From Prochlorococcus marinus str. MIT 9215 (GTDB taxonomy: Bacteria; Cyanobacteriota; Cyanobacteriia; PCC-6307; Cyanobiaceae), in the NCBI GenBank assembly GCA_949486985.1, contig CATBLW010000193.1, positions 1-18,250 on the forward strand: a stretch of DNA of 18,250 bases, given 5' to 3'. Below the pieces are notes generated by a model. The model did not search any database. It saw nothing but the letters and a program-made list of their open reading frames with translations, and was not told where the DNA came from. The position numbers and the translations under genes are program-made. Below are positions 7,157-15,600 of the stretch, piece by piece; the first letter of the stretch is position 1; each line of letters begins with the position of its first letter.

Positions 7157-8938
7157 TTGTTGCAACGCCTTAAACGCGACAACCATGTTGATCAACTTGC
7201 ACTGACACCTAGCGCCGCCTCAACGCTGAAGTCCATTCCTCAAGACCTACTCGTCAACCAAGCCAGCGAGCTACTTCGCAGCTACTGGCAACCTGGCGGG
7301 GTTGTGATGATTGTTGGTGCCATTGGAGCCGTAACCCGGCTGATCGCACCACTGCTCATCGATAAGCAGCGGGATCCTGCCATCCTCGTGCTTGATGCCA
7401 AGGCTAATTACGTGGTGCCAGTGCTTGGCGGACATCAAGCCGGCGCTGAACAACTTGCCCTCGAACTCGCAGCAGCTCTGGGCAGCGATCCCATTCTCAC
7501 TAGCAACTGCAGCAGCCAAGAACGGCTAGCCATCGATAGCTTTGGTTTTGCGTGGGGCTGGCAAAGAAGCGGCAGCGATGATGCCTGGCATCAACTGATG
7601 TTGTCTCAGGCCAGGGGTGAGAGCCTCAACGTTGAGCAACACGCCGGCTCACTGCTATGGCAAACGGCTACGGCCTCAACCACAAGCCTTAAAACCAACA
7701 TCACAAGTCCTGATGCTGCAATAGCCAAGCTGAGCATCGGCCCCAAAATCAGCGCGCCTTATGGATGGCATCCGGCCAGCATCTGGCTGGGTGTGGGCTG
7801 CGAGCGCAACACATCTCGGAGCCTGCTGGATCGAGGCATTGCATCAGCCTTGAGGGATGCAAACCTTGCGCAAGAAGCCGTGGCTGGTCTTGCCAGCATT
7901 GATCTCAAAGCAGATGAGCCTGCCCTGCTCGAGCTAGCAAAAGCGAACAACTGGCCCTTGCGCTTCTTCAGCGCTGAAAGGCTTAACGACGTAACAGTGC
8001 CAACCCCTTCTGCAGTAGTGAAAGCTGAAATTGGCACGGCGTCCGTTGCCGAAGCCGCAGCGCTACTCGCCGCTGGCAACGGTGGCGCGTTGCTGCATAA
8101 CAAACAGATCCATCAAGCCCAAAGCAATGAATGCGGTGCCGCAACAATCGCCATTGCGGAATCCCTTCAACCATTTGCTCCTCAACGTGGCGAGCTTCAT
8201 TTGATCGGAAGCGGTCCTGGGGACCTCGCCCTGTTGACTCAAGATGTCCGTTCAGCCCTCGCCCGCTGCAGCGCTTGGGTCGGGTACAGCCTCTATCTCG
8301 ATCTACTGGAACCACTGCGACGTTCTGATCAAGCCCGTCTCGACGGAAAACTGACCAAAGAAAAAGAACGCTGCCAGCAGGCCATGGACTTAGCCCAAGC
8401 AGGCGCTCGAGTCGCACTGATTTCTTCTGGAGACAGTGGTATCTACGGCATGGCTGGCCTGGCTCTGGAGCTATGGCTGGACATGCCGAGCATGGAAAGA
8501 CCAGCATTTGAAGTGCATCCAGGGATTTCGGCCCTTCAACTCGCCGCCGCAAGAGTGGGTGCCCCACTGATGCATGACTTTTGCACCGTGAGCCTTAGCG
8601 ACCGGCTCACACCATGGCCAACGATTGAAAAGCGTCTGGAAGGAGCCGCTCGTGGCGACTTTGTCGTTGCCCTCTACAACCCGCGATCACAGGGTCGAGA
8701 TTGGCAGCTCCAACAAGCGATTGAACTGTTCCTCAACTATCGGCCAAGCAGTACTCCTGTTGTATTAGCGCGACAACTAGGCCGAACAGGAGAAAACATC
8801 ACCCTCCACACTCTTAAAACCCTGCCTATAGAGGAGGTTGACATGCTCACACTGGTTCTAATCGGCAACATGAGCAGCCGTTGCCAAGACGGAGCCATGG
8901 TGACACCAAGGGGATATCCAGGCGCTGAATTGAATTGA
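7157..8938 (+). CDS. cobJ: CbiG-CobJ (CbiH) fusion: cobamide ring-contraction protein
   Basis: This fuses a CbiG-like part (cobalt-precorrin-5A hydrolase family) to precorrin-3B C17-methyltransferase, which uses S-adenosylmethionine in the ring-contraction step of corrin synthesis in the cytoplasm. The CbiG N-terminal region carries VGAIGAVTRLIAPLL (53-67) and GGHQAGAEQLA (91-101). The CbiG C-terminal/CobE-like domain begins at about residue 208 with IWLGVGCERNTS. The tetrapyrrole methylase domain runs from about 345 to the end, with the SAM-binding loop IGSGPGD (350-356) and SSGDSGIYGMAG (423-434). The coordinates use TTG at 7157, the first ordinary start codon in frame. The frame is open back to 7031, and codons 7115-7156 read IKRLAIGLSAGAWP, which looks like the genuine first strand and helix of CbiG. 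The true start is therefore probably upstream at a rare codon, for example CTG at 7079 with GAAG 8 nt before it. Confidence 0.92.
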   Translation: MLQRLKRDNHVDQLALTPSAASTLKSIPQDLLVNQASELLRSYWQPGGVVMIVGAIGAVTRLIAPLLIDKQRDPAILVLDAKANYVVPVLGGHQAGAEQLALELAAALGSDPILTSNCSSQERLAIDSFGFAWGWQRSGSDDAWHQLMLSQARGESLNVEQHAGSLLWQTATASTTSLKTNITSPDAAIAKLSIGPKISAPYGWHPASIWLGVGCERNTSRSLLDRGIASALRDANLAQEAVAGLASIDLKADEPALLELAKANNWPLRFFSAERLNDVTVPTPSAVVKAEIGTASVAEAAALLAAGNGGALLHNKQIHQAQSNECGAATIAIAESLQPFAPQRGELHLIGSGPGDLALLTQDVRSALARCSAWVGYSLYLDLLEPLRRSDQARLDGKLTKEKERCQQAMDLAQAGARVALISSGDSGIYGMAGLALELWLDMPSMERPAFEVHPGISALQLAAARVGAPLMHDFCTVSLSDRLTPWPTIEKRLEGAARGDFVVALYNPRSQGRDWQLQQAIELFLNYRPSSTPVVLARQLGRTGENITLHTLKTLPIEEVDMLTLVLIGNMSSRCQDGAMVTPRGYPGAELN

Positions 8939-9009
8939 ATCAAGCCGCCAGGCAAGCTTCAGGGCTGGCTTAGCGGGTTTAGCTCATTGCCTTAGACAAT
9001 GGCTTCGTC

Positions 9010-9120
9010 AATCAACCTCGACAATCAACTTCGACACTTAGCTTGCTCATTGATCTTAATTAATAGACTTAATCAATAGACTTAATTAATAGACTTAGCC
9101 AATAGGATTGGTTAATGATC
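9010..9120. repeat. Intergenic 13-bp tandem repeats between cobJ and crtL
   Basis: Two 13-bp units (AATCAACCTCGAC at 9010-9022, AATCAACTTCGAC at 9023-9035) precede six further 13-bp units at 9043-9120. The core is TTAATTAATAGAC (9056-9068), TTAATCAATAGAC (9069-9081) and TTAATTAATAGAC (9082-9094), flanked by degenerate copies. The array is AT-rich and non-coding in all frames that I checked. It lies between the 3' ends of two convergent genes. The rest of the 270-bp gap (8939-9208) shows no clear intrinsic terminator. Confidence 0.85.
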
Positions 9121-9208
9121 TGAATTGCCGACCAATTCAAAACGGCTGAGAATCATCAAGAAAAGCGCTGAAATTCATATTCAAAGATGCATGCTGCAGG
9201 CCAATTCC

Positions 9209-10489
9209 TTAGTCTTTTGCACTCAAAAATCGCCAAAGCAGCTTTAACTCTCTGCCTTGCATGCCCATCAATCCCCAGCGCACACTCCAAGGGGCACTCA
9301 CAAACATGCGCCACATCGCAGCAACCAACTCTTGAAGAGTGAGGGTATTGGTCAAGAAGCCATACCACTGCGAATTTGGGAGAGCAAAGAAACTTGTGAA
9401 AAAGTCCCGCAACTGTGGATCAGGGAAGCGGATCAACTTCTCCAAACCAAATTGATAAAGCGCTTGCTTGCGTAGCAACTCCGCGGGCCACAGTGCCGCC
9501 CAGCCAACGGCTGCAAGAGTTTGAGAGGAAGCGGCAGGGTCGGCCATTGCGCCCCGCAAGGCTTTCGCGACAGCTGGAGCCCTGCGCAAAAGCCCCCCAA
9601 TCAAATAGCCAGTGGCTGGATGAACCATCGAGGCCGCGCCACCAAAACCCAAAACTGGCTGCTTCAGATCTGGCAACGGCAAATTCATTGGCAAAAACGG
9701 GCCAAACTCCTCATGTTCCAATTCGATGATCGACAAGCCACGATGTGCCAAACGGCGCTCTAGTCGGGAGCGAAGAAGGTCTAACGACATTGGTGGCGCT
9801 AGACCTAGCGACGTTTCCTCCAAGAAAAAGCGCCCACCTCCAAGATCCATCGCATAGAGGAATGTGGGGGGGTCTCTCTGTTCAACCTCGCTGAGATGAT
9901 CACAGCGATAATCCATCAATACAAATTGCCCGGACTCAACGGGCGGTCCACTAAAACGGCCAACAACGCCATAACAGGTTTGTATCGCTAAAGGTCCCTG
10001 CTTGAACTGCTTCAGGAACACCGGCTCATAGCCAGTGGCATCAACGACCAACCGAGCGCGAAGTTTTGTGCCATCAGCCGTGGTCACAGTCGTGCAAGCA
10101 GCATCGACAGACAATTCAGTGGCGAGACCGCGATGCCACTGCACACCAGCGGCTTGACCTTGCTGAAACAAATGCTGCTGCAACTTCACCTTGTCAAACA
10201 GGCCATAGTCACGGTCGTGGGGTGTGGAGCGATTAGCAGGAGATTCAGGGTCAAGCGAACCCGCGCCGAAATAGCTCGCCGTATTCGACCATCGGTGCGC
10301 AAGCAATTGATCCAGGCCTAGGGAATCAACTTCCTCTCCCCAAATTCCATAAGTAAAAGGCCATGGCTCCAAAGGATCGCCAAGCGTGAGCGCCATGACA
10401 TCCAGCCCCTCCAATGCAAGGGCCGCAACCATGGCGAGCCCACCAGGCCCTGAGCCAAGCACCAAGGCATCGGCATCGGCCTTGCTCAC
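9209..10489 (-). CDS. crtL: Lycopene beta-cyclase (CrtL type)
   Basis: It cyclises the linear ends of lycopene to beta-ionone rings, giving beta-carotene and then zeaxanthin for photosynthetic membranes. The 426-aa product matches the plant/cyanobacterial flavoprotein cyclase family from end to end. It has a dinucleotide-binding GSGPGG (12-17) at the N-terminus, then FTYGIWGEEVDSLGL, and FVLMDYRCDHL. FFLEETSL has the conserved acidic pair Glu224-Glu225 needed for catalysis in this family. GFGGAASMVHPATGY starts at about 281, and the C-terminus ends GLMGMQGRELKLLW. It is close to Synechococcus elongatus CrtL as I remember it, so I favour beta-cyclase (crtL-b). Its paralogue CrtL-e (epsilon/beta) cannot be fully excluded. 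The start is GTG at 10489, only a few residues before the FAD fold, and I saw no better start. It is convergent with cobJ. Confidence 0.92.
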   Translation of the reverse strand: MSKADADALVLGSGPGGLAMVAALALEGLDVMALTLGDPLEPWPFTYGIWGEEVDSLGLDQLLAHRWSNTASYFGAGSLDPESPANRSTPHDRDYGLFDKVKLQQHLFQQGQAAGVQWHRGLATELSVDAACTTVTTADGTKLRARLVVDATGYEPVFLKQFKQGPLAIQTCYGVVGRFSGPPVESGQFVLMDYRCDHLSEVEQRDPPTFLYAMDLGGGRFFLEETSLGLAPPMSLDLLRSRLERRLAHRGLSIIELEHEEFGPFLPMNLPLPDLKQPVLGFGGAASMVHPATGYLIGGLLRRAPAVAKALRGAMADPAASSQTLAAVGWAALWPAELLRKQALYQFGLEKLIRFPDPQLRDFFTSFFALPNSQWYGFLTNTLTLQELVAAMWRMFVSAPWSVRWGLMGMQGRELKLLWRFLSAKD

Positions 10490-10697
10490 GAAATCGCCAG
10501 CCTGATCACATGCAGGTCGTGAATGACGATGTAACTTTTGTCAATCACCAATGCCACAAAAACATCTCTAAAGCGAGGCTACCGCGGTTGGCCACAGTGA
10601 AACGAGGGTTTGCTTTTCTAGTATCGATCCACAACAGAGATCCAGCCATTGAAAGCAAAAGCCCTGTCGACAACGACATAATTTCAACGAGATCGCT

Positions 10698-10982
10698 TCA
10701 ACGGCATGGCTTCATCAACGTGCTCATCGCCATAGCCAGTTGCTGATTGGCTGAAACGTATTCCAGCCCTGCGGTATTGGCCACTGTTGCTTGAGCCGCT
10801 GAGTTCAGTGAGTAGAGGCCGAATAAACCTCCATCTCCAAATGCTCCCCACCAATGAGCAGTCCACTCTGTTCGACAGGACACCACATAGACAGGTCGAC
10901 TGTGATCAAAAGCAATCCGTGGGTTTAACACCATTAGTGCAACCGCGATTGCAGCGGCAATGGCAAGAATCGCGAACTTCAT
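10698..10982 (-). CDS. Small hypothetical protein with N-terminal membrane segment
   Basis: I do not recognise this 94-aa product. It starts at ATG 10982 (a TTG directly before it is also possible). Residues about 2-20 are strongly hydrophobic (FAILAIAAAIAVALMVL), a signal peptide or membrane anchor. Then comes a short soluble part with two Cys, several Trp and a Gly-rich WWGAFGDGGLFGLY. The C-terminal third is Ala-rich and ends KPCR. Codon use looks like a real gene, and the frame is uninterrupted. It lies upstream of crtL on the same strand with a 208-bp gap and downstream of tRNA-Pro. No strong ribosome binding site is visible. It could be a genuine lineage-specific exported protein. I cannot assign a function. 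Confidence 0.6.
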   Translation of the reverse strand: MKFAILAIAAAIAVALMVLNPRIAFDHSRPVYVVSCRTEWTAHWWGAFGDGGLFGLYSLNSAAQATVANTAGLEYVSANQQLAMAMSTLMKPCR

Positions 10983-11201
10983 CAATACAGATTGCCCTGC
11001 AAGTCTTTACAAGCAATGTTTTCTATTAAGCAGTCTGCGCTGTTGTTGGATTGATGGGAACAACTTTGTGACCAACAAACAGAATTCATCAGCTGTTGCT
11101 TCTCAGGCGACCTCATTAGCAAGCACATCTTCAGCAAAAACAAGTTGTAATCCAGTCGATTCGGATTCACTGCAGGAAATGTTTGCAGCCATTAGGCAAT
11201 A

Positions 11202-11275
<74 letters not shown>

Positions 11276-11282
11276 ATAGGCT

Positions 11283-11324
11283 CACTGTAGAAGATTAAGC
11301 CGCCTGGAACTGCGGCTAACAGTG
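11283..11324 (+). promoter_or_regulatory. Two-part hairpin between tRNA-Pro and lipA
   Basis: An outer stem (CACTG at 11283-11287 with CAGTG at 11320-11324) encloses an inner stem. The inner stem is TTaAGCCGC at 11295-11303, with one bulged A, paired with GCGGCTAA at 11312-11319, and has an 8-nt loop CTGGAACT. It ends 18 nt before the lipA ATG, so it could be a lipA leader structure. It is also just upstream of the minus-strand tRNA. No T-tract follows on either strand, so it is not a typical terminator. Confidence 0.45.
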
Positions 11325-11342
11325 GGGTTCTGAAGTCATCTC

Positions 11343-12227
11343 ATGCCTAACAAGACCGTGATCAAACCCGACTGGTTGCGTGTCAAAGCTCCCCAGCAAG
11401 AGCGAATCGGCAATGTGGCCGACCTACTCGTGGACCTAAAGCTCAAGACGGTCTGCCAAGAAGCGAGCTGTCCAAATATCGGCGAATGCTTCGCCGGTGG
11501 CACCGCCACCTTTTTGATCATGGGGCCTGGCTGCACACGAGCCTGCCCTTACTGCGATATCGACTTCGATAAAAGCGAAAGGACACTTGATCCCAGCGAG
11601 CCTCAACGGCTGAGCGAAGCTGTTTCCAGAATGCAACTTCGCCATGTTGTGATCACCTCAGTGAACAGAGATGACCTGCCCGATGGGGGAGCGAGTCAGT
11701 TCGCTGCATGCATCAAAGCCATTCAACAACTCAATCCCTTCACCACAATTGAGTTGTTGATTCCAGATTTCTGCGGCGATGCGCAAGCACTGCAAACCGT
11801 GATGGAAGCATCCCCCCATGTGCTGAACCACAACATTGAAACCGTGCCAAGGCTTTACCGCAGAACCAGGCCTCAAGGGATTTACGAGCGCTCCCTCGAA
11901 CTACTGCATCGCGTGCGAGAAGGTTGGCCTCGTGCTTACAGCAAATCAGGCCTAATGGTGGGACTTGGCGAAACAGACGAAGAGATACTGGAGGTATTAG
12001 CCGATCTACGCCGTCACCAAGTCGACATTGTGACCATCGGGCAATATCTCTCGCCAGGCCCTAAGCATCTACCAGTCGATCGCTTTGTGACACCAGCACA
12101 ATTCGAACATTTCAAACATGTGGGCGAAACCAAACTGGGATTTCTGCAGGTTGTCAGCACACCGCTCACACGCAGCAGCTATCACGCTGGAGACGTACAA
12201 CGGCTGATGGCCGCCCACCCTCGCTAA
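11343..12227 (+). CDS. lipA: Lipoyl synthase (radical SAM)
   Basis: LipA inserts two sulfur atoms into octanoyl groups on lipoyl-dependent enzyme subunits (pyruvate dehydrogenase E2, glycine cleavage H protein). It uses one 4Fe-4S cluster for SAM cleavage and a sacrificial auxiliary cluster as sulfur donor. The 294-aa product has the family-specific auxiliary motif CX4CX5C at Cys38, Cys43 and Cys49. It has the radical-SAM CX3CX2C at Cys64, Cys68 and Cys71, and the C-terminal RSSYHAG (277-283), whose Ser ligates the auxiliary cluster. Length is typical, and all metal ligands are present. The ATG start has no strong ribosome binding site. Cyanobacteria often have more than one lipoyl synthase paralogue, and the sequence does not tell which this is. 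It is convergent with the YCII gene. Confidence 0.96.
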   Translation: MPNKTVIKPDWLRVKAPQQERIGNVADLLVDLKLKTVCQEASCPNIGECFAGGTATFLIMGPGCTRACPYCDIDFDKSERTLDPSEPQRLSEAVSRMQLRHVVITSVNRDDLPDGGASQFAACIKAIQQLNPFTTIELLIPDFCGDAQALQTVMEASPHVLNHNIETVPRLYRRTRPQGIYERSLELLHRVREGWPRAYSKSGLMVGLGETDEEILEVLADLRRHQVDIVTIGQYLSPGPKHLPVDRFVTPAQFEHFKHVGETKLGFLQVVSTPLTRSSYHAGDVQRLMAAHPR

Positions 12228-12330
12228 AGGGAAACAATCAAGAGAAAAAGTTCAAATCGAGAATGGATTCCAGGAAGTTAAATCATTATTCAATGGGCTT
12301 AATTATTGATCATCAAGACAACTCAACTTC

Positions 12331-12639
12331 TCAAATCATCAACTCTCCAATCACAGGGATCCATTCCTGCAGGTTCCACTTAACAAGACCAGACGCAATC
12401 ATCGGATCCTGCTCAATCAACTGAAGCGCATCTTCAAAGCAAGGGGCTTGCAAAAACATCAATCCGCCGCCACCTGGCTTCTGTTGCTGATCGACAAGAT
12501 AACCACTAACAATCTTCCAACCTGCTCTCTTGCACCCCTCGACCCAGACGCGATGAGTCTGAATGTGCTCTTGCCGCTGATCGCTTGGCAGTTGCAACGT
12601 CTCCGCCGTGAAGGCCTCAGTTTTTATGAACCAAGGCAT
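12331..12639 (-). CDS. YCII-domain protein
   Basis: This is a 102-aa protein of the YCII (YciI-like) fold, a small ferredoxin-like alpha/beta domain related to muconolactone isomerase. The family's role in most organisms is unknown. Visible features are a strand starting MPWFIKTEAF, a helix with HIQTHRVWVEGCKRAG (conserved His at 25 and 29), a strand KIVSGYL, a Gly-rich turn KPGGGG, a strand LMFLQA, the helix FEDALQLIEQDP with the family-typical Asp-Pro (78-79), and a last strand KWNLQEW. I chose the ATG at 12639, 10 bp after the glsF stop. An upstream frame would overlap glsF by about 140 bp with non-conserved residues. It is most likely co-transcribed with glsF as its downstream gene. Confidence 0.85.
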   Translation of the reverse strand: MPWFIKTEAFTAETLQLPSDQRQEHIQTHRVWVEGCKRAGWKIVSGYLVDQQQKPGGGGLMFLQAPCFEDALQLIEQDPMIASGLVKWNLQEWIPVIGELMI

Positions 12640-12649
12640 CCCTGAACTC

Positions 12650-15600
12650 TCAAACCACAACCTGTTCCCTTGAAGCAAGACCCACATTGGCCTTTTCACT
12701 TGGTGGGACAAGAACCTTGAAGCGCTGCTTCCAGCTGCTCCAATTGGACAATATTTCTCTGGCTTTGACGCTGCCCGTTTGATCAGCATGCCTCTCCAGT
12801 AGAGGCTTAATGATGGCTTCCTGTTCAGCAGTCACGAGCTCAGAGATCTCCACAATCTCTCGATTCACACGAGCACTAACCCCGTCTTGCTCGTCCAACA
12901 AGAAGGCCACTCCACCGGTCATGCCGGCGCCAACATTGCGCCCAGTCGAACCGAGCACAACAACAACCCCACCCGTCATGTACTCACAACAATGATCACC
13001 AGCACCTTCGACAACAGCCTTCCCTCCACTGTTTCGAACAGCGAAGCGTTCACCAGCCCTTCCCAAGGCAAACAGCTCGCCACCGGTAGCGCCATACAAG
13101 CAGGTGTTGCCAATAATCACCTGGTTGCCTGAATCGTTGCCAACGGAAGGCGGAACCACCGTGATCCGGCCGCCATTGATTCCCTTGCCGACGTAATCAT
13201 TGGACTCGCCAACGAGAGAAACATGCATGCCTTGCAAGACAAAGGCACCAAAACTCTGACCGGCAGCACCCTCAAAGTTGAGATCAAGCTGACCCTTAAA
13301 ACCACTGTTGCCATGCCGCTCGGCAATCTCACCAGCGATTCGCGCGCACACACTGCGATCGGTGTTGACAATCTTCAATGAGCGAGAAACTCGGCCATGG
13401 CCCTCAATCGCAGCCTTCAGATCGGGATCCTCCAAAAGCTGATCTTCAAGAATCAGGCCATTGCCATGGGCTTGCTCGGCATGCCTTAACCAAGCCCGAT
13501 CGGCTGCAGCAGGGATGGGATCAAGCAGGCAAGAAAGATCGAGAGACTGTGCTTTGGCCAGTTCAACGTTGCGCGACTGAAGCAGGTCTGTGCGACCAAT
13601 CAAATCCTCTAGCCGGGCAACCCCAAGCACACTCATCAACTGACGAACCTCCTCAGCGACAAACAAAAAGAAATTGACCACATGCTCAGGGATCCCTGGG
13701 AAGCGCTTGCGCAGAACCTCCTGCTGGGTAGCCACGCCTACAGGGCATTTATTGGTATGACAGACGCGAGCCATGATGCATCCTTCAGCGATCATGGCAA
13801 TCGAGCCAAAGCCGAATTCCTCGGCACCGAGAAGGGCGGCGATCAGCACATCCCAACCCGTCTTCAAGCCACCGTCGGCACGCAACAAAACACGATCTCG
13901 TAACCCGTTCTCCAGCAGAGATCTGTGCACCTCAGTGAGTCCCAGTTCCCAGGGGCCGCCAGCATGCTTAATCGAACTCAGCGGTGAGGCTCCCGTCCCG
14001 CCATCGTGGCCAGAGATCTGGATCACATCGGCATTGGCCTTGGCCACTCCTGCCGCAATCGTGCCGATGCCAATCTCGGCAACCAACTTGACGCTCACCT
14101 TGGCCGCTGGATGAACCTGATGGAGGTCATGAATCAGTTGTGCCAGATCCTCAATGGAATAAATATCGTGATGCGGTGGCGGCGAGATCAAGGCCACGCC
14201 GGCCTTGCTGTTGCGCAATCTGGCGATATAAGCATCAACTTTTGGCCCCGGCAGTTGGCCGCCCTCGCCAGGCTTGGCACCCTGCGCAACCTTGATTTCT
14301 AGTTGCTTTGCACTGCGCAAATATTCAGGCGTGACACCAAAACGACCCGAAGCGATCTGTTTAATCGCCGAACAGGCTGTGTCTCCATTACGCAAGCCCT
14401 TGATGCTCGGCAAGGTGTCTGAGCGGGTTTCGCCATCAACATCGTCGAGGATCTTGAAGCGCTCCGGGTCTTCGCCGCCTTCACCACTGTTGCTCTTGCC
14501 ACCAATGCGGTTCATCGCCACCGCCAACACCTCATGAGCTTCTCTTGAAAGCGCACCAAGACTCATGCCGCCGGTGCAAAATCGCTTGCAAATGCTCTCG
14601 ATACTTTCCACCTGATCCAACGGCAAGGGCTGGGGCGCAGGAACAAAGGTGATCAAATCGCGCAACGCTGTGGCCGGGCGATTCTCTAAAAGAGTTTTGT
14701 AGGTAGAGAAATGGTCATAGCCAGGCCCAGTCCTTACCGCCGCATGCAGGGCCTTCGACATTTCTGGGGTATTGAGATGAAATTCACCGCTGCTGCGGTA
14801 TTGCACAAAACCCATGAACTCAAGTTTGGTGCGATCCAGCTCTGGGAAAGCCTTTGCATGAAAAGTAAGGGTCTCGCTAGCTAAATCATGGATAGTCAAC
14901 CCAGCGACCCTGCTTGTCGTGCCCTTAAAGGCCAACGCAATCAAATCAGCCCCAATGCCGATCGCTTCAAAAATCTGAGCACCTTGGTAACTCGCTAATA
15001 ACGAGATGCCGATCTTGGAAAGGATTTTGCGCAGCCCATCTTCAAGGGCCTTGCGCAAATTGGCCTGAGCCTGGTCAATCGCTAAAGCCGGCAGCTTGCC
15101 AGTCTCAATCTGCTTCTGGGTACGAGGAAGTTGCCACCAATGGCGTGTTGTTTCCCACGTGAGCCAAGGACATACAGCGTTGGCCCCATAACCAATCAGG
15201 CAAGCAAAGTGATGGGTGCTCCAGCACTGGGCCGTGTCCACCACAAGCGAGGTCTTTAAACGCAAAGACAGCTTGAGCAAATGATGGTGAACAGCGCCAA
15301 CCGCCAGCAGTGGAGGGATGTATGTGGAGGTCGCATTGACTCCATTCCCAGCCAAACGCAAAGCCTTGCTGTCGTCGCCATTGGAGGAGTTGATCTCAAC
15401 CCCACGATCAGAAAGAATCAAAATCTTGCTACCACTGCGAACCGCAGCCGCAGCCTCAGAACAAAGCCTGGTCAGTGCGTTGCCAAGCCCCTTTGGTCCT
15501 TCTGTAACGGGTAACAGTGTGGAAAGAGTTGTGGTCTGCAATCCCTGCTGACCAACAGCAAGCATCTCCGCCTCATTAAGGATCGGACTTTGGAGATGAA

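Noticed and set aside
10539..10544. TTGACA on the minus strand upstream of crtL
   Set aside because: It is a perfect -35 hexamer, but no acceptable -10 lies 16-18 nt downstream, so I do not call a promoter.
10982..11170. 62-codon minus-strand frame, Cys-rich, whose TGA overlaps the next ATG as TGATG
   Set aside because: The overlap hints at coupling, but the frame starts with GTG without a ribosome binding site, is low in coding character and could be chance in a 219-bp gap.
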